Shown: one piece after another, positions 22,798-31,218 of the stretch
Numbering within the stretch: position 1 is the stretch's first letter
Layout of the letters: each line of letters starts with the position of its first letter
Assembly (NCBI GenBank): GCA_015056655.1
Contig: SVFV01000005.1
Coordinates: forward strand, 1-64,000
Direction of reading: 5' to 3'
DNA length: 64,000 nt
Source: Butyrivibrio sp.
GTDB taxonomy: Bacteria; Bacillota; Clostridia; Lachnospirales; Lachnospiraceae
The notes under the pieces: generated by a model
Databases searched by the model: none
What the model saw: the letters and a program-made list of their open reading frames with translations, nothing else
Told to the model about the DNA's origin: nothing
Translations under genes and position numbers: made by a program

Positions 22798-24957
22798 TTA
22801 AATGTTCTGAATAAGCCGCTGATAATGCCCTTCTAAAGCAGCAAGCTCCTCGTGACTTCCCCTCTGAACTATTTTGCCTTTTTCCATAACTATTATTTCA
22901 TCACAGTCCCTTATAGCACTTAATCTGTGAGCAACGATGATACATGTGCAACCTCTTCTCTTGATGTTGTCCAATATCTGTTTTTCCACAATCGGATCAA
23001 GAGCACTGGTCGCTTCATCCATTATGAGAACCGAAGGATTTGTAACAAGAGCCCTTGCAATCTCAAGCCTTTGTCTCTGCCCTCCTGAAAAGTTTGATCC
23101 TCCCTCAGAGAGCTGATAATCGTACGCTCCGGGCTTGGAAGTGATGATGTCATGGATACAGGCGTCCTTGGCTGCCCTTATCACGTCTTCATCGCTTATG
23201 TATTTATTCCATAGAGTCAGGTTATCTCGCACAGTTCCGGAGAAAAGCGTAATGCTCTGACTCACCGTAGACACACTGGCAGAAAGAACCTCAGGAGGAA
23301 TTTTCTTAACAAGGCAGTCATCAAATTTAATCTCTCCGCCCCAAGGTTTATATAATCCTGAACAAAGCTTACTTACAGTGGATTTTCCGCTTCCTGAAGC
23401 ACCGACGAATGCTATAGATTTTCCGGGTTTTAACACAAAGGAAAAATCATCTATAAGAGGATCCTTTAAAATGTCATATCCAAAAGAAACATTTTGAAGT
23501 TCTACTTTACCGATGAGTTTTTCAGAATACGGTTCATATTCCTCTTCGTTGTACTTATCGTCCTCCTTATACTTCATGATGTCATTTACCCTTGCCATGT
23601 CTGCCCTGGTTGTCTGTATCTTCTGAATAAAACCTGCAAGAGAATTGATAGGTTCTGTAAAGGAATCCAGAAGTCCCGAGTATGCAATCAGCATACCGGC
23701 AGTCATATATCCTCTTATTACCAGCACTCCGCCCACAATAAGGGTAAGCACGCTCTGAAGGTTCTTGGACACCTCAGGGATAGCATTTAGAAGTTCCTGC
23801 CTCATACCCATAGACTGTTCCATGAGAATAGCCTTAGCATAATTTCCTTCAAGTCTGCTGACGTATTCGTTCTCTGTTCCGGAAGCCTTTAAGGTACTTG
23901 TAATACTAAGTCCCGCAAAAAGAGCCCCCATCATCCTGCCTTGATCCTGCTGACTCTTCATTGAGATATCTCCCATGTAAGAAGCTCCCCAACGCATTAC
24001 AAGAAGATTTATGATCACGCAGGTAAAGCCGATAGCCGTAAGGATCGGACTGTAAAAAATCATAAGAACAAAATAAAACATCGCCACAAATATGTTGAGC
24101 ACTGTCTGAGCCAGATCACTGGTTAAAAAGGTGCTTATGTTGTTATTATTTACAATTCTCTGGGACAGATCACCCGCATATCTCTGATCATAAAAAGAAA
24201 TAGGCAGTCTTATCAGATGCGAGAGAAAGTTGTATGCACTTATGGATATCATCTTGTTCTGAAGTTTTGCCAGGAGCTTTCCTCTGTACCAGGTGAGAAA
24301 TGACTTAAACAGCGCCGTGCCAAGCATTACCACCAAAAGTACACTGACCCAGTCATCCTTGCCCCCAAGAAGGATATCATCAATAAAAATCTGTGAAAAA
24401 ACCGGGGTTACAATTCCCGGGACCACCAGAAACAAACCCAGGACTATAAGCGCTGCAATGGCCCCTTTCTGCCCTTTAAGCCTCCGACTGATGAAATCAA
24501 GCATATTGCTCTGCTTTTTACTCTTTGTAAATGCGTCAGTAAGCGCAAAGGTCAAGACTACACCTGTAAAACAATCGTCTATATCCTGAACTGTCAGCTT
24601 TCTCCTTCCCATAGCAGGATCATTTATGTAACAGTATTTGCCTTTTCTTCCTTCCCATACGACAAAATGGTTAAAATTCCAGTGAATTATGCATGGCACT
24701 GGCAATTCAAACAGATCTTTGAGATCTTTTCTATAGCCATGTACTTCAAGCCCAAACTTTTTCCCGGCCCTCATGATGTTCTTCATATTACAACCATCAC
24801 GTGATACGCCGGTCTCTATTCGCATCTGCTCAAGCGGTATAAACTTACCAAAATACCCGAATATCATGGAAAGGGAAGCTGCCCCACATTCTGTTGCTTC
24901 CATCTGATATACCGTAGGTGTCTTGGCATATCCCAATTTTTTCTTTTTTAGCTTCAT
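22798..24957 (-). CDS. NHLM-type peptidase-containing ABC exporter (PCAT)
   Basis: Starting at the ATG at 24957, the 719-residue protein begins with a C39 peptidase domain (catalytic Cys in MEATECGAASL at residue 24, His in NFNHFVVWEG, Asp in INDPAMG). A six-helix membrane domain and an ABC ATPase domain follow, with Walker A GASGSGKST, signature FSGGQRQR and Walker B LIMDEATSALD. The peptidase should cut precursors after the double glycine (VAGG or VSGG) and export the core. A TTG at 24969 is another possible start. It follows the HlyD-type gene by 21 bp. Confidence 0.95.
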   Translation of the reverse strand: MKLKKKKLGYAKTPTVYQMEATECGAASLSMIFGYFGKFIPLEQMRIETGVSRDGCNMKNIMRAGKKFGLEVHGYRKDLKDLFELPVPCIIHWNFNHFVVWEGRKGKYCYINDPAMGRRKLTVQDIDDCFTGVVLTFALTDAFTKSKKQSNMLDFISRRLKGQKGAIAALIVLGLFLVVPGIVTPVFSQIFIDDILLGGKDDWVSVLLVVMLGTALFKSFLTWYRGKLLAKLQNKMISISAYNFLSHLIRLPISFYDQRYAGDLSQRIVNNNNISTFLTSDLAQTVLNIFVAMFYFVLMIFYSPILTAIGFTCVIINLLVMRWGASYMGDISMKSQQDQGRMMGALFAGLSITSTLKASGTENEYVSRLEGNYAKAILMEQSMGMRQELLNAIPEVSKNLQSVLTLIVGGVLVIRGYMTAGMLIAYSGLLDSFTEPINSLAGFIQKIQTTRADMARVNDIMKYKEDDKYNEEEYEPYSEKLIGKVELQNVSFGYDILKDPLIDDFSFVLKPGKSIAFVGASGSGKSTVSKLCSGLYKPWGGEIKFDDCLVKKIPPEVLSASVSTVSQSITLFSGTVRDNLTLWNKYISDEDVIRAAKDACIHDIITSKPGAYDYQLSEGGSNFSGGQRQRLEIARALVTNPSVLIMDEATSALDPIVEKQILDNIKRRGCTCIIVAHRLSAIRDCDEIIVMEKGKIVQRGSHEELAALEGHYQRLIQNI

Positions 24958-24978
24958 CTTTATCCCCAATTTTTCCCA

Positions 24979-26940
24979 CTACATATCGCGCTTTACGGAA
25001 AGCTTTTCTTTTAACAGGGGAATGAGCATTGTAATAGGCGCTTTCTCCTGAATAATTGTATCTGTTGATACCATTGTTCCTTCGGTCATGCTGACAGTCT
25101 TGCCCTTTTTGCTTGACCACCAAAAGCCGCTTACCGTTGTTGCATCTCTTCTAAGACACACTTTTACCGATACCACAGGGCCATCCTTGGTAAAGGCCTG
25201 GGTTAAAGAAGGATCCCCCAGCTGGTTTTGTATTTCTTCCTGAGAGGTCACATACTCATCAACTGTAGTTACCGTCCCCTCCATGTGCCCATACTCTTGC
25301 TTGTTAACTGTAGATGGGTAAATAACAACCTGCATTCCCGGGGTTATTTTTTTACCATCAGCTACAGAAACATAGCATACAACTATATGCTCATCTTCCG
25401 GGGAAGCAATCCTGCACACACTGGCACCCTGTGAAAGAGAATTACCTTCTGTAATATTGAGCCCGGAAATGTATCCATCATGAGTGGATTTTATAGTTCC
25501 ATCCTGTATCTGCTTTTCATATTTCCTGATTTCCTGTTCAATCTGATCCAAAGTTCCGTCTTTAGCACTGTCGAATTGCATCTTAAGTGCTGCGTTCTGT
25601 ATAGCCAGGTTCTCTTCATCCGCAGCAACCTGTGCAGTCAGCTGAATAACAGCATCCTCGAGGTTACGCTTCTGGGAGAGTTCCGTCTGGTATGTACTAA
25701 GCGCCACATTATAGGTAACACCTGCTTGTGAGTTTTGAGCCTGCTGATTTGCTGCCGCCTGCATTGTTGAGATGTAGGCAGATTCTGCGCTGTTGTATGC
25801 AGACTGAGCATCGGAAACCCTTCCATACCATTCTCCGACAATTCCGGAATAGGCATTCTGAGTGTTTTTCGCAGTATCAACATTTGACTTTATCGATGAC
25901 AGATTAGAATTATAGTTTTTAACCTCTGCCTCATACTGTGCTGCCAGCTGGGATTGTTCATTATAGGTATTTGCAAGGATATCGTTGGCAGTTGTTTTTA
26001 TGTTGTTCCAATCAGAAAAATCAGGTTTAGGTGGATCATCTGTGGTAACAGGAACCGTAATGCCTATCTCATTCAATATAGAAACCATAACGTTTTTTTC
26101 TTCATCTGTTGCGTTGGTCGGATCAAATGTTTCAACTTTGTTAATATAGTTCAAAGCCTGATCAGCCTTGTTCTGCGCTTTGCTCCTATTTGACTCCGCT
26201 GAATTTCTTGAATTCTCAACACTTCCATACTGTTCCTGTAAAGGTTCTATTGAAGCGCCTGACTGCGCAAGCTGTGCCCTATAAGAATCCAGACTCTGCT
26301 GCGCCGAATTGAGCTTGGTTGTTGCCATCTGATACGCCGCCTGAGCAGCAGATGAATCATTAGGTGACATTGTAGAAAGATAAATTGCCTGTGCCTGTTC
26401 AAAAGTCGCTTTTGCATTTGCAGTAGCGCTTTTCTGGTTATCAAGCTCTTTCTGCTTGGCTGCAAGAAGTTCCTTATTAGTATTCAGGGATGAGCCGCCG
26501 GTCATTTTCTGAGCTTTTATATCGATAAGCGACTTAGTATCAGATGTTGCTACATCATTTTCTGAGTCAAAGGTTACTTTCTGTATCTCCTGTTTTCGCC
26601 TTTCAAGATTGCTTATCTCTTCTTTTGCCTTTGATGTATCGATTCTTGCTATTTCCTGACCTTTTTTTACAGTATCCCCTTCTTCCACCAGTATTTCGGT
26701 CACTACCCCTCCGATTTCTGAAGTAACTGTGTGTATGCCACTTTCACCCATATATATGCCATTAGTGCTGACATTTTCAGGAAGCCGTCCAAATATTGAC
26801 CATATAGTAGCTACGAGGATTATTCCGCCTCCCCCTATGGCCGCAATCCAAAAAGACGGTGATATAATCTTTATCATCTTGTCCAGCTGTTCCGGAGATG
26901 ATAATTTATCAAGTGCTGCTTTTCTGTAAATATCTGCCAT
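24979..26940 (-). CDS. NHLM-type HlyD-family secretion (membrane fusion) protein
   Basis: The 653-residue protein has one N-terminal membrane helix (about 31-50), a lipoyl-like half (GVVTEILVEEGDTVKKGQEI), a very long coiled-coil and Gln/Ala/Ser-rich hairpin (about 105-480), the second lipoyl half (GYISGLNITEGNSLSQGA) and a beta-barrel domain. This is the adaptor of the NHLM exporter. It is longer than usual HlyD proteins because of the coiled coil. It is the first gene of the export operon, behind a regulated promoter (26996-27055), and lies divergent from the HTH-REC regulator gene. Confidence 0.93.
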   Translation of the reverse strand: MADIYRKAALDKLSSPEQLDKMIKIISPSFWIAAIGGGGIILVATIWSIFGRLPENVSTNGIYMGESGIHTVTSEIGGVVTEILVEEGDTVKKGQEIARIDTSKAKEEISNLERRKQEIQKVTFDSENDVATSDTKSLIDIKAQKMTGGSSLNTNKELLAAKQKELDNQKSATANAKATFEQAQAIYLSTMSPNDSSAAQAAYQMATTKLNSAQQSLDSYRAQLAQSGASIEPLQEQYGSVENSRNSAESNRSKAQNKADQALNYINKVETFDPTNATDEEKNVMVSILNEIGITVPVTTDDPPKPDFSDWNNIKTTANDILANTYNEQSQLAAQYEAEVKNYNSNLSSIKSNVDTAKNTQNAYSGIVGEWYGRVSDAQSAYNSAESAYISTMQAAANQQAQNSQAGVTYNVALSTYQTELSQKRNLEDAVIQLTAQVAADEENLAIQNAALKMQFDSAKDGTLDQIEQEIRKYEKQIQDGTIKSTHDGYISGLNITEGNSLSQGASVCRIASPEDEHIVVCYVSVADGKKITPGMQVVIYPSTVNKQEYGHMEGTVTTVDEYVTSQEEIQNQLGDPSLTQAFTKDGPVVSVKVCLRRDATTVSGFWWSSKKGKTVSMTEGTMVSTDTIIQEKAPITMLIPLLKEKLSVKRDM

Positions 26941-26995
26941 GAGTCCCCCTCTGAAATGCCTGATTTGCTCTAGATTTCGTATATTTTATGTTTTT

Positions 26996-27055
26996 ATTAT
27001 ATCAATATCTTGTATGAGAAAATTGAATCGAACAAATTGTTCCATTGAATCGTTC
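26996..27055. promoter_or_regulatory. Export-operon promoter with operator repeats
   Basis: On the minus strand a perfect TATAAT (26996-27001) lies 55 bases before the HlyD-type start codon, with no good -35 hexamer 16-18 bases upstream. Instead, the region upstream holds the palindrome GAACAAATTGTTC (27030-27042) flanked by two direct repeats, ATTGAATCGAAC (27022-27033) and ATTGAATCGTTC (27044-27055), 22 bp apart. This suits a promoter that needs an activator, most simply the HTH-REC protein encoded divergently 75 bp away. Confidence 0.6.
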
Positions 27056-27128
27056 TGTTGAAGTAACTCTATACATCTTTTTTTGGTATGATAACAATTG
27101 TAGAAAACACAGGGAAAGAAACAAAAAA

Positions 27129-27758
27129 ATGGATAATTACAAAATTCTTGGAACTAATATCAGATTTTTTCGTGAAAGAGAAAAACTTACTCAGAACGAG
27201 CTTGGTGAAAAGCTGTTTGTCAGTGGCAGATGTGTCGGTTATTGGGAAAAGGGCCAGCGCAAGCCTGATATAGACACTCTGAGAAGAATCGCAGATATTC
27301 TTAACTGCGACTTTGACGAACTTATTAATCATTCATCAGATGAAGAATCCAGACCCAAAGTCATTCTTGTAGAAGATGAAAAGACTATCCTGAAATGCTT
27401 TATGAAACTTCTGAAGGAAACACTTCCGGGAGCAAATGTCACAGGCTTTGATAACCCAGGTACTGCTCTCAGATATGCAGCAAAAACGAAGATAGCTATA
27501 GCCTTTCTTGACATAAAACTATATGGTTCAAGCGGCATCGATCTGGCAAAGAACCTTGTAGAAATTAGTCCGGATTTAAACATTATTTTTTTAACCGGCT
27601 ACCCGGAATATGCCAAGGATGCCCTTGACATTTTCTGCAGTGGTTATGTCTTAAAGCCGCTTACTCGGAAAAAAATTCTTGAGCAGGTAGAACACCTCCG
27701 GTATCCGATTAAGATGAATAACATATTGGCACCGGATTCAAAAGAAATATACCCATAA
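27129..27758 (+). CDS. Response regulator with N-terminal XRE DNA-binding domain (HTH-REC)
   Basis: The start at 27129 gives 209 residues; its ribosome binding site is weak (AGGGAAAG, 10 bases away). Residues 7-66 form an XRE helix-turn-helix (LGTNIRFFREREKLTQNELG, then RCVGYWEKGQRKPDIDTLRR). Residues 76-195 form a receiver domain with acidic VEDE (81-84), phosphoacceptor D128 in AFLDIKL and the conserved lysine in LKPLT. In most response regulators the order is receiver first. The histidine kinase gene follows 19 bp later, so the two form a two-component system likely to control the divergent exporter promoter. Confidence 0.88.
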   Translation: MDNYKILGTNIRFFREREKLTQNELGEKLFVSGRCVGYWEKGQRKPDIDTLRRIADILNCDFDELINHSSDEESRPKVILVEDEKTILKCFMKLLKETLPGANVTGFDNPGTALRYAAKTKIAIAFLDIKLYGSSGIDLAKNLVEISPDLNIIFLTGYPEYAKDALDIFCSGYVLKPLTRKKILEQVEHLRYPIKMNNILAPDSKEIYP

Positions 27759-27777
27759 TCAAGGAGTCTTTGTTTTT

Positions 27778-29556
27778 ATGTCAAAAAAGATATATAAAGC
27801 TATTAATCTGGCACTTCTTTTCATATGTATTGCCGGACTTATTCTTTTAGCCGCCGTTCACATAACAGCTGACGATCAGATTTATGCCGCCTCTTCCTAT
27901 TCCTTCTTTATGCTGGAGCCGGAAGCAGAAGAAACACAGCCTGTTGACAGCGATGCCGGTATTTACAGAACCTTTTCATTTACTATTCCCGATAATACCA
28001 TGACACAGAAAGGCATGGAGCTGTCCTTATATCTGAGGCAGACCTCCGCCAGGGTTTACCTTGGCGAAGATACCGGTCTTGATGCAACACATCTGATCTA
28101 CAATTCAACCCAGAGCGGCAAAGATCATATAAGCCGCGCCACAGGAAACTACTGGCTGTCTGTCTTAATGCGGCCTGAGTACGCAGGAAGAAAACTTAAG
28201 ATTGAGCTGTATCCCCAGTACAAGGATGTTGCAGACCTTTCTCCCAGACTGCTCATAGAAGGGCACCCGATTTTCATCGTCATTAATCACGGTGAACTAT
28301 TAAGGCATATTATTCTTCCAAAAGATATGGCAGGTATTATCATAAGTCTTGTGGAAGTATTGGCTGGTCTGTCCTTTATTCTGTTGATATTCCTGTCTGC
28401 TTTTTCTGCTTCCGGCAGACAAAGATATATCTGTATGTCTGCCATCGCCTTATCCTCCGGAATATGGAAACTCACAACATTAAAGACCACAGCCCTTATT
28501 ACCGATCAGTTTCTCCTAGCCAGGGAAATCTGGTTTATAGGAGCAGTTCTTTATATGCTGTTGCCTGTCTTTGTCATGAGCTATTTCTTTTTCGAAAAGA
28601 ACTCGGCTAAAATCAAAAGAGTCCCTTTGGTCATCTTTACTTCCTATGTGGTGATTGTAACTGCTGCCTTTGTACTACAACTGTTTAATCTTGTTGAACT
28701 GTATGCTGTCTTAAGGCCACTGGCTTTTCTGTCATCTTTCATGATGATTATCATGGCTCTGTCCATGGGCTTTTCAAAAACAGAACTGATCTGGCTCATG
28801 CCCTATCCTTTTGCTATACTTGCAGATAATCTGATATATCTTTTCACAAAAGATGATGATACTGCTCTATTTATGGTCTCATGGGTACTTATCTCTCTTT
28901 TGGGAAGGGGATATTTGTTTGTTCGAACTTCTATCAGGCAACAGAAGGCACTTATAGAAAAAGAAAATGAGCTGAGACAGTCTCAGATGCAGGTACTGAC
29001 AAGCCAGATAAAGCCACACTTTATCAACAATGCCTTAACTTCCATATATGCCCTGACAGAGTCTGACCCTGAAAGAGCTCAGACAATGATCGACAATCTC
29101 TCACAGTATCTGTCCTCAAACTATATGTCAGTTATCAAAACAGAGCCCGTTCCGTTTTCTGATGAACTCTCCTGCACAGAAGCATATATTAAAATACAGA
29201 AACTGCGTTTTGGAGAAAGGATTGAGATAACCTATGACCTTCAGGTCACAGACTTTATGCTCCCACCTTTCACATTACAGCCCTTGGTCGAAAATGCGAT
29301 AAAATATAACCAAAAAAACGATTGCCCGCTTCATATCATTATCAGAACCGTACGGGAAAACAATTATATCTCTCTTACAGTGGAGGATGACGGTAATAAC
29401 ACAATCAGCTCCGATGAAACCGGCACCGGAATAGGTCTACAAAACATAAAGAGGCGCCTATACCTTATGTGCCGTGGCACACTCGAATTTACCAAAGCTG
29501 AAGCTAAAGACAATGCCATGGGAGCACTTGTAAAGATAACTATTCCATTGCAGTAG
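27778..29556 (+). CDS. LytS/YehU-type sensor histidine kinase
   Basis: The 592-residue protein has an N-terminal signal-anchor helix (8-28), an extracellular domain of about 150 residues, seven or so membrane helices (about 185-390), a short coiled coil, and a kinase domain of the His_kinase type. The phosphorylated histidine is H414 in SQIKPHFINNALTSIYAL. The ATP-binding part has QPLVENAIKYN and GTGIGLQNIKRRL. Such kinases often sense extracellular peptides or membrane state. With the HTH-REC gene just upstream it forms a two-component system. It is the last cargo gene before the conjugation module. Confidence 0.92.
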   Translation: MSKKIYKAINLALLFICIAGLILLAAVHITADDQIYAASSYSFFMLEPEAEETQPVDSDAGIYRTFSFTIPDNTMTQKGMELSLYLRQTSARVYLGEDTGLDATHLIYNSTQSGKDHISRATGNYWLSVLMRPEYAGRKLKIELYPQYKDVADLSPRLLIEGHPIFIVINHGELLRHIILPKDMAGIIISLVEVLAGLSFILLIFLSAFSASGRQRYICMSAIALSSGIWKLTTLKTTALITDQFLLAREIWFIGAVLYMLLPVFVMSYFFFEKNSAKIKRVPLVIFTSYVVIVTAAFVLQLFNLVELYAVLRPLAFLSSFMMIIMALSMGFSKTELIWLMPYPFAILADNLIYLFTKDDDTALFMVSWVLISLLGRGYLFVRTSIRQQKALIEKENELRQSQMQVLTSQIKPHFINNALTSIYALTESDPERAQTMIDNLSQYLSSNYMSVIKTEPVPFSDELSCTEAYIKIQKLRFGERIEITYDLQVTDFMLPPFTLQPLVENAIKYNQKNDCPLHIIIRTVRENNYISLTVEDDGNNTISSDETGTGIGLQNIKRRLYLMCRGTLEFTKAEAKDNAMGALVKITIPLQ

Positions 29557-29561
29557 CTCTG

Positions 29562-29727
29562 AATGGTCCCCGGGGACGGTGGCAATGCCATTTAGATAAG
29601 GATTTCCCATCCCTAATTTTGAGTAAAATGAATCATCAGCTGACGATAAAAATGGACCTGAAATTATCATGGCATAATAACCATCCCCGACATGATTCGG
29701 AATGCAAAATTATCATCAGCTGATGAA
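29562..29727. repeat. GGGGACGG hairpin and two CATCAGCTGA palindromes
   Basis: GTCCCCGGGGAC (29566-29577) and TGGCAATGCCA (29580-29590) resemble REP-type elements. ATCATCAGCTGACGAT (29632-29647) and ATCATCAGCTGATGA (29712-29726) are near-identical palindromic sites with centres 80 bp apart. The whole gap 29557-29775 is non-coding and marks the border between cargo and conjugation module, with convergent genes on both sides, so a terminator or chromosome-type repeat is plausible. Confidence 0.45.
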
Positions 29728-29775
29728 AAAATCAAATTGCCATTTCCATTGAATGCTTAGCCTTTACAGGTTTAT

Positions 29776-30747
29776 CTACTGACATGTCTTTTTGCTGCTC
29801 GCATGCTTTTTAACAAAGTTCTGCTTTTCCTTGCCTATCTCCTCTATGCCAAGCTCAGAATTCAGTTCTTTTATCATGGAAGAGGCAGTTTTTCTGATTG
29901 TCTCCATAGAAGCCTTGAGTTCCTTTGTATCCTTGCCCTCACTCCAGGATGCAATATAGCCGAAGGAATAGTCAGATGTGTCGATACCATAATGCTGGCA
30001 TACAGTATAAGCAACAGACTCCGCTATCTGTTCTGAGTCACCTCTTGATCTCTTTTCAAGGCCCTCTGCAGAGATTTTGTCTCTGTCATCAAGCCTACTG
30101 TGAACCTGCTCATGAATCAGAGTCTTGATAGTCTGAGCCTCTGACATATTCTCCTGCACAACAATCTTCTTATCAGACATACTATAGAAACCCTTGGCCC
30201 CGCTATCAATATTTCCAAATTCAATTGGAACTATAGATATAGTCTTCAGAGCATCAATCATCTTTTCATAATTCTCAACCTGACCGCTAAGTTCCTTCAC
30301 GCCGATTGCAGGAAGTTCTTTGCCATCAGTATCAGATACATCAAACACAGTCGATACTTTAAATCCTGCAGAAACATATTCCGGCTTTTTATCAGGATGC
30401 AGGATTTTATAATCCTCCATGCTCTGACTAGGCGCCAGTACCGGAATCATATTATCCTTTTCCTGCTCTTCTTTCCTTTTGACCACGGGAGAAATGATTT
30501 TGATACCCTTGGCCCCCTTTTTGACATATCTTCCAAAATTTCTGTTCCAGGCATGATACCCTGCAACCAGAGTCGCATCCGGTCTCTGCATAGCTATCAG
30601 TAATGTATTATTGAAACTGTAGGTATGAAACTTTGCCATGGTACTAAGATACTTCTTATAATTCTCGGAATTAAAAAGGTCATGGACACCCTTCTCAAGT
30701 TTATCCATGACCGCATCCATTTTGGACTTTTCAAATTCTTCGTTCAT
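29776..30747 (-). CDS. ArdC-like protein: ssDNA-binding domain plus zinc-metallopeptidase domain
   Basis: The 323-residue protein has an N-terminal ArdC-type single-stranded DNA-binding domain (about 25-145, with KYLSTMAKFHTYSFNNTLLI and GYHAWNRNFGRYVKKGAKGI) and a C-terminal metallopeptidase-like domain with the HExxH motif IHEQVH (H212, E213, H216) and EQIAESVAYTVC as a possible third-ligand helix. Relatives on mobile elements protect incoming DNA from restriction or travel with transferred DNA. It is the last gene of the transfer operon, 27 bp after the SpoVG-like gene. Confidence 0.85.
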   Translation of the reverse strand: MNEEFEKSKMDAVMDKLEKGVHDLFNSENYKKYLSTMAKFHTYSFNNTLLIAMQRPDATLVAGYHAWNRNFGRYVKKGAKGIKIISPVVKRKEEQEKDNMIPVLAPSQSMEDYKILHPDKKPEYVSAGFKVSTVFDVSDTDGKELPAIGVKELSGQVENYEKMIDALKTISIVPIEFGNIDSGAKGFYSMSDKKIVVQENMSEAQTIKTLIHEQVHSRLDDRDKISAEGLEKRSRGDSEQIAESVAYTVCQHYGIDTSDYSFGYIASWSEGKDTKELKASMETIRKTASSMIKELNSELGIEEIGKEKQNFVKKHASSKKTCQ

Positions 30748-30774
30748 ATATGCGCCTCCCCGTGTTGCAGATCT

Positions 30775-31068
30775 TTACACCTCAAACGAAACATCTTCAC
30801 CACTTTCATAACTCTGAAGGATACTCTCCTGAAGTCTTTCCCTAAAATCCCTGGTGATAGGATATGCTATGTCCTTGAACTGAGCCTTTCCATTTTCATC
30901 CAGTTCTTTCATCTTGTAACTGGGCATGGACATAAAAAGGTTTCCGGCCTTGCTCTCTACAATGGAAATATTTCTTACGGCAAAGCTCTCTCCAAGTGTA
31001 ACTGTCGCTACTCCCTTTACTCCGTTTACTGCATTTTCAAATGCCTTTGTTCTTACGTTTACTCTCAT
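30775..31068 (-). CDS. SpoVG-family protein
   Basis: A 97-residue protein with the SpoVG pattern: VKGVATVTLGESFAVRNISI, then GNLFMSMPSYKM, then FKDIAYPITRDFRERLQESI. SpoVG proteins bind nucleic acids and affect septation and gene expression. Copies on Tn1549-like ICEs are common and usually lie next to the relaxase or ArdC gene, as here. The ribosome binding site (GGGGGGAAAC region) is good. A role in regulating transfer genes is an inference. Confidence 0.88.
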   Translation of the reverse strand: MRVNVRTKAFENAVNGVKGVATVTLGESFAVRNISIVESKAGNLFMSMPSYKMKELDENGKAQFKDIAYPITRDFRERLQESILQSYESGEDVSFEV

Positions 31069-31114
31069 TGTTGTTTCCCCCCCTCATTTTTTTAATTGAT
31101 CTATTTCTTTTTCT

Positions 31115-31218
31115 CCGGGTCATTCTCCCGGGACGACCACAGCCTTTGGCTGGGTCGCATGCAAGCAGTGCATTTGTCAGACAAATGCGTTTTGTGGCTT
31201 TTACAACGAGGTCTCCGA
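31115..31218. other. Cluster of strong inverted repeats after the relaxase gene (oriT candidate or terminator)
   Basis: Four dyads lie within about 100 bp: CCGGG/CCCGG (31115-31131), CGACC..AGCC/GGCT.GGTCG (31134-31156), GCATTTGTC/GACAAATGC with one central base (31170-31188), and GAGGTC/GACCTC (31208-31222, inside the relaxase 3' end). There is no long T tract, so these are not ordinary terminators. Inverted repeats beside a relaxase gene are typical of transfer origins, but oriT is more often upstream of mobC, so the assignment is open. Confidence 0.35.
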
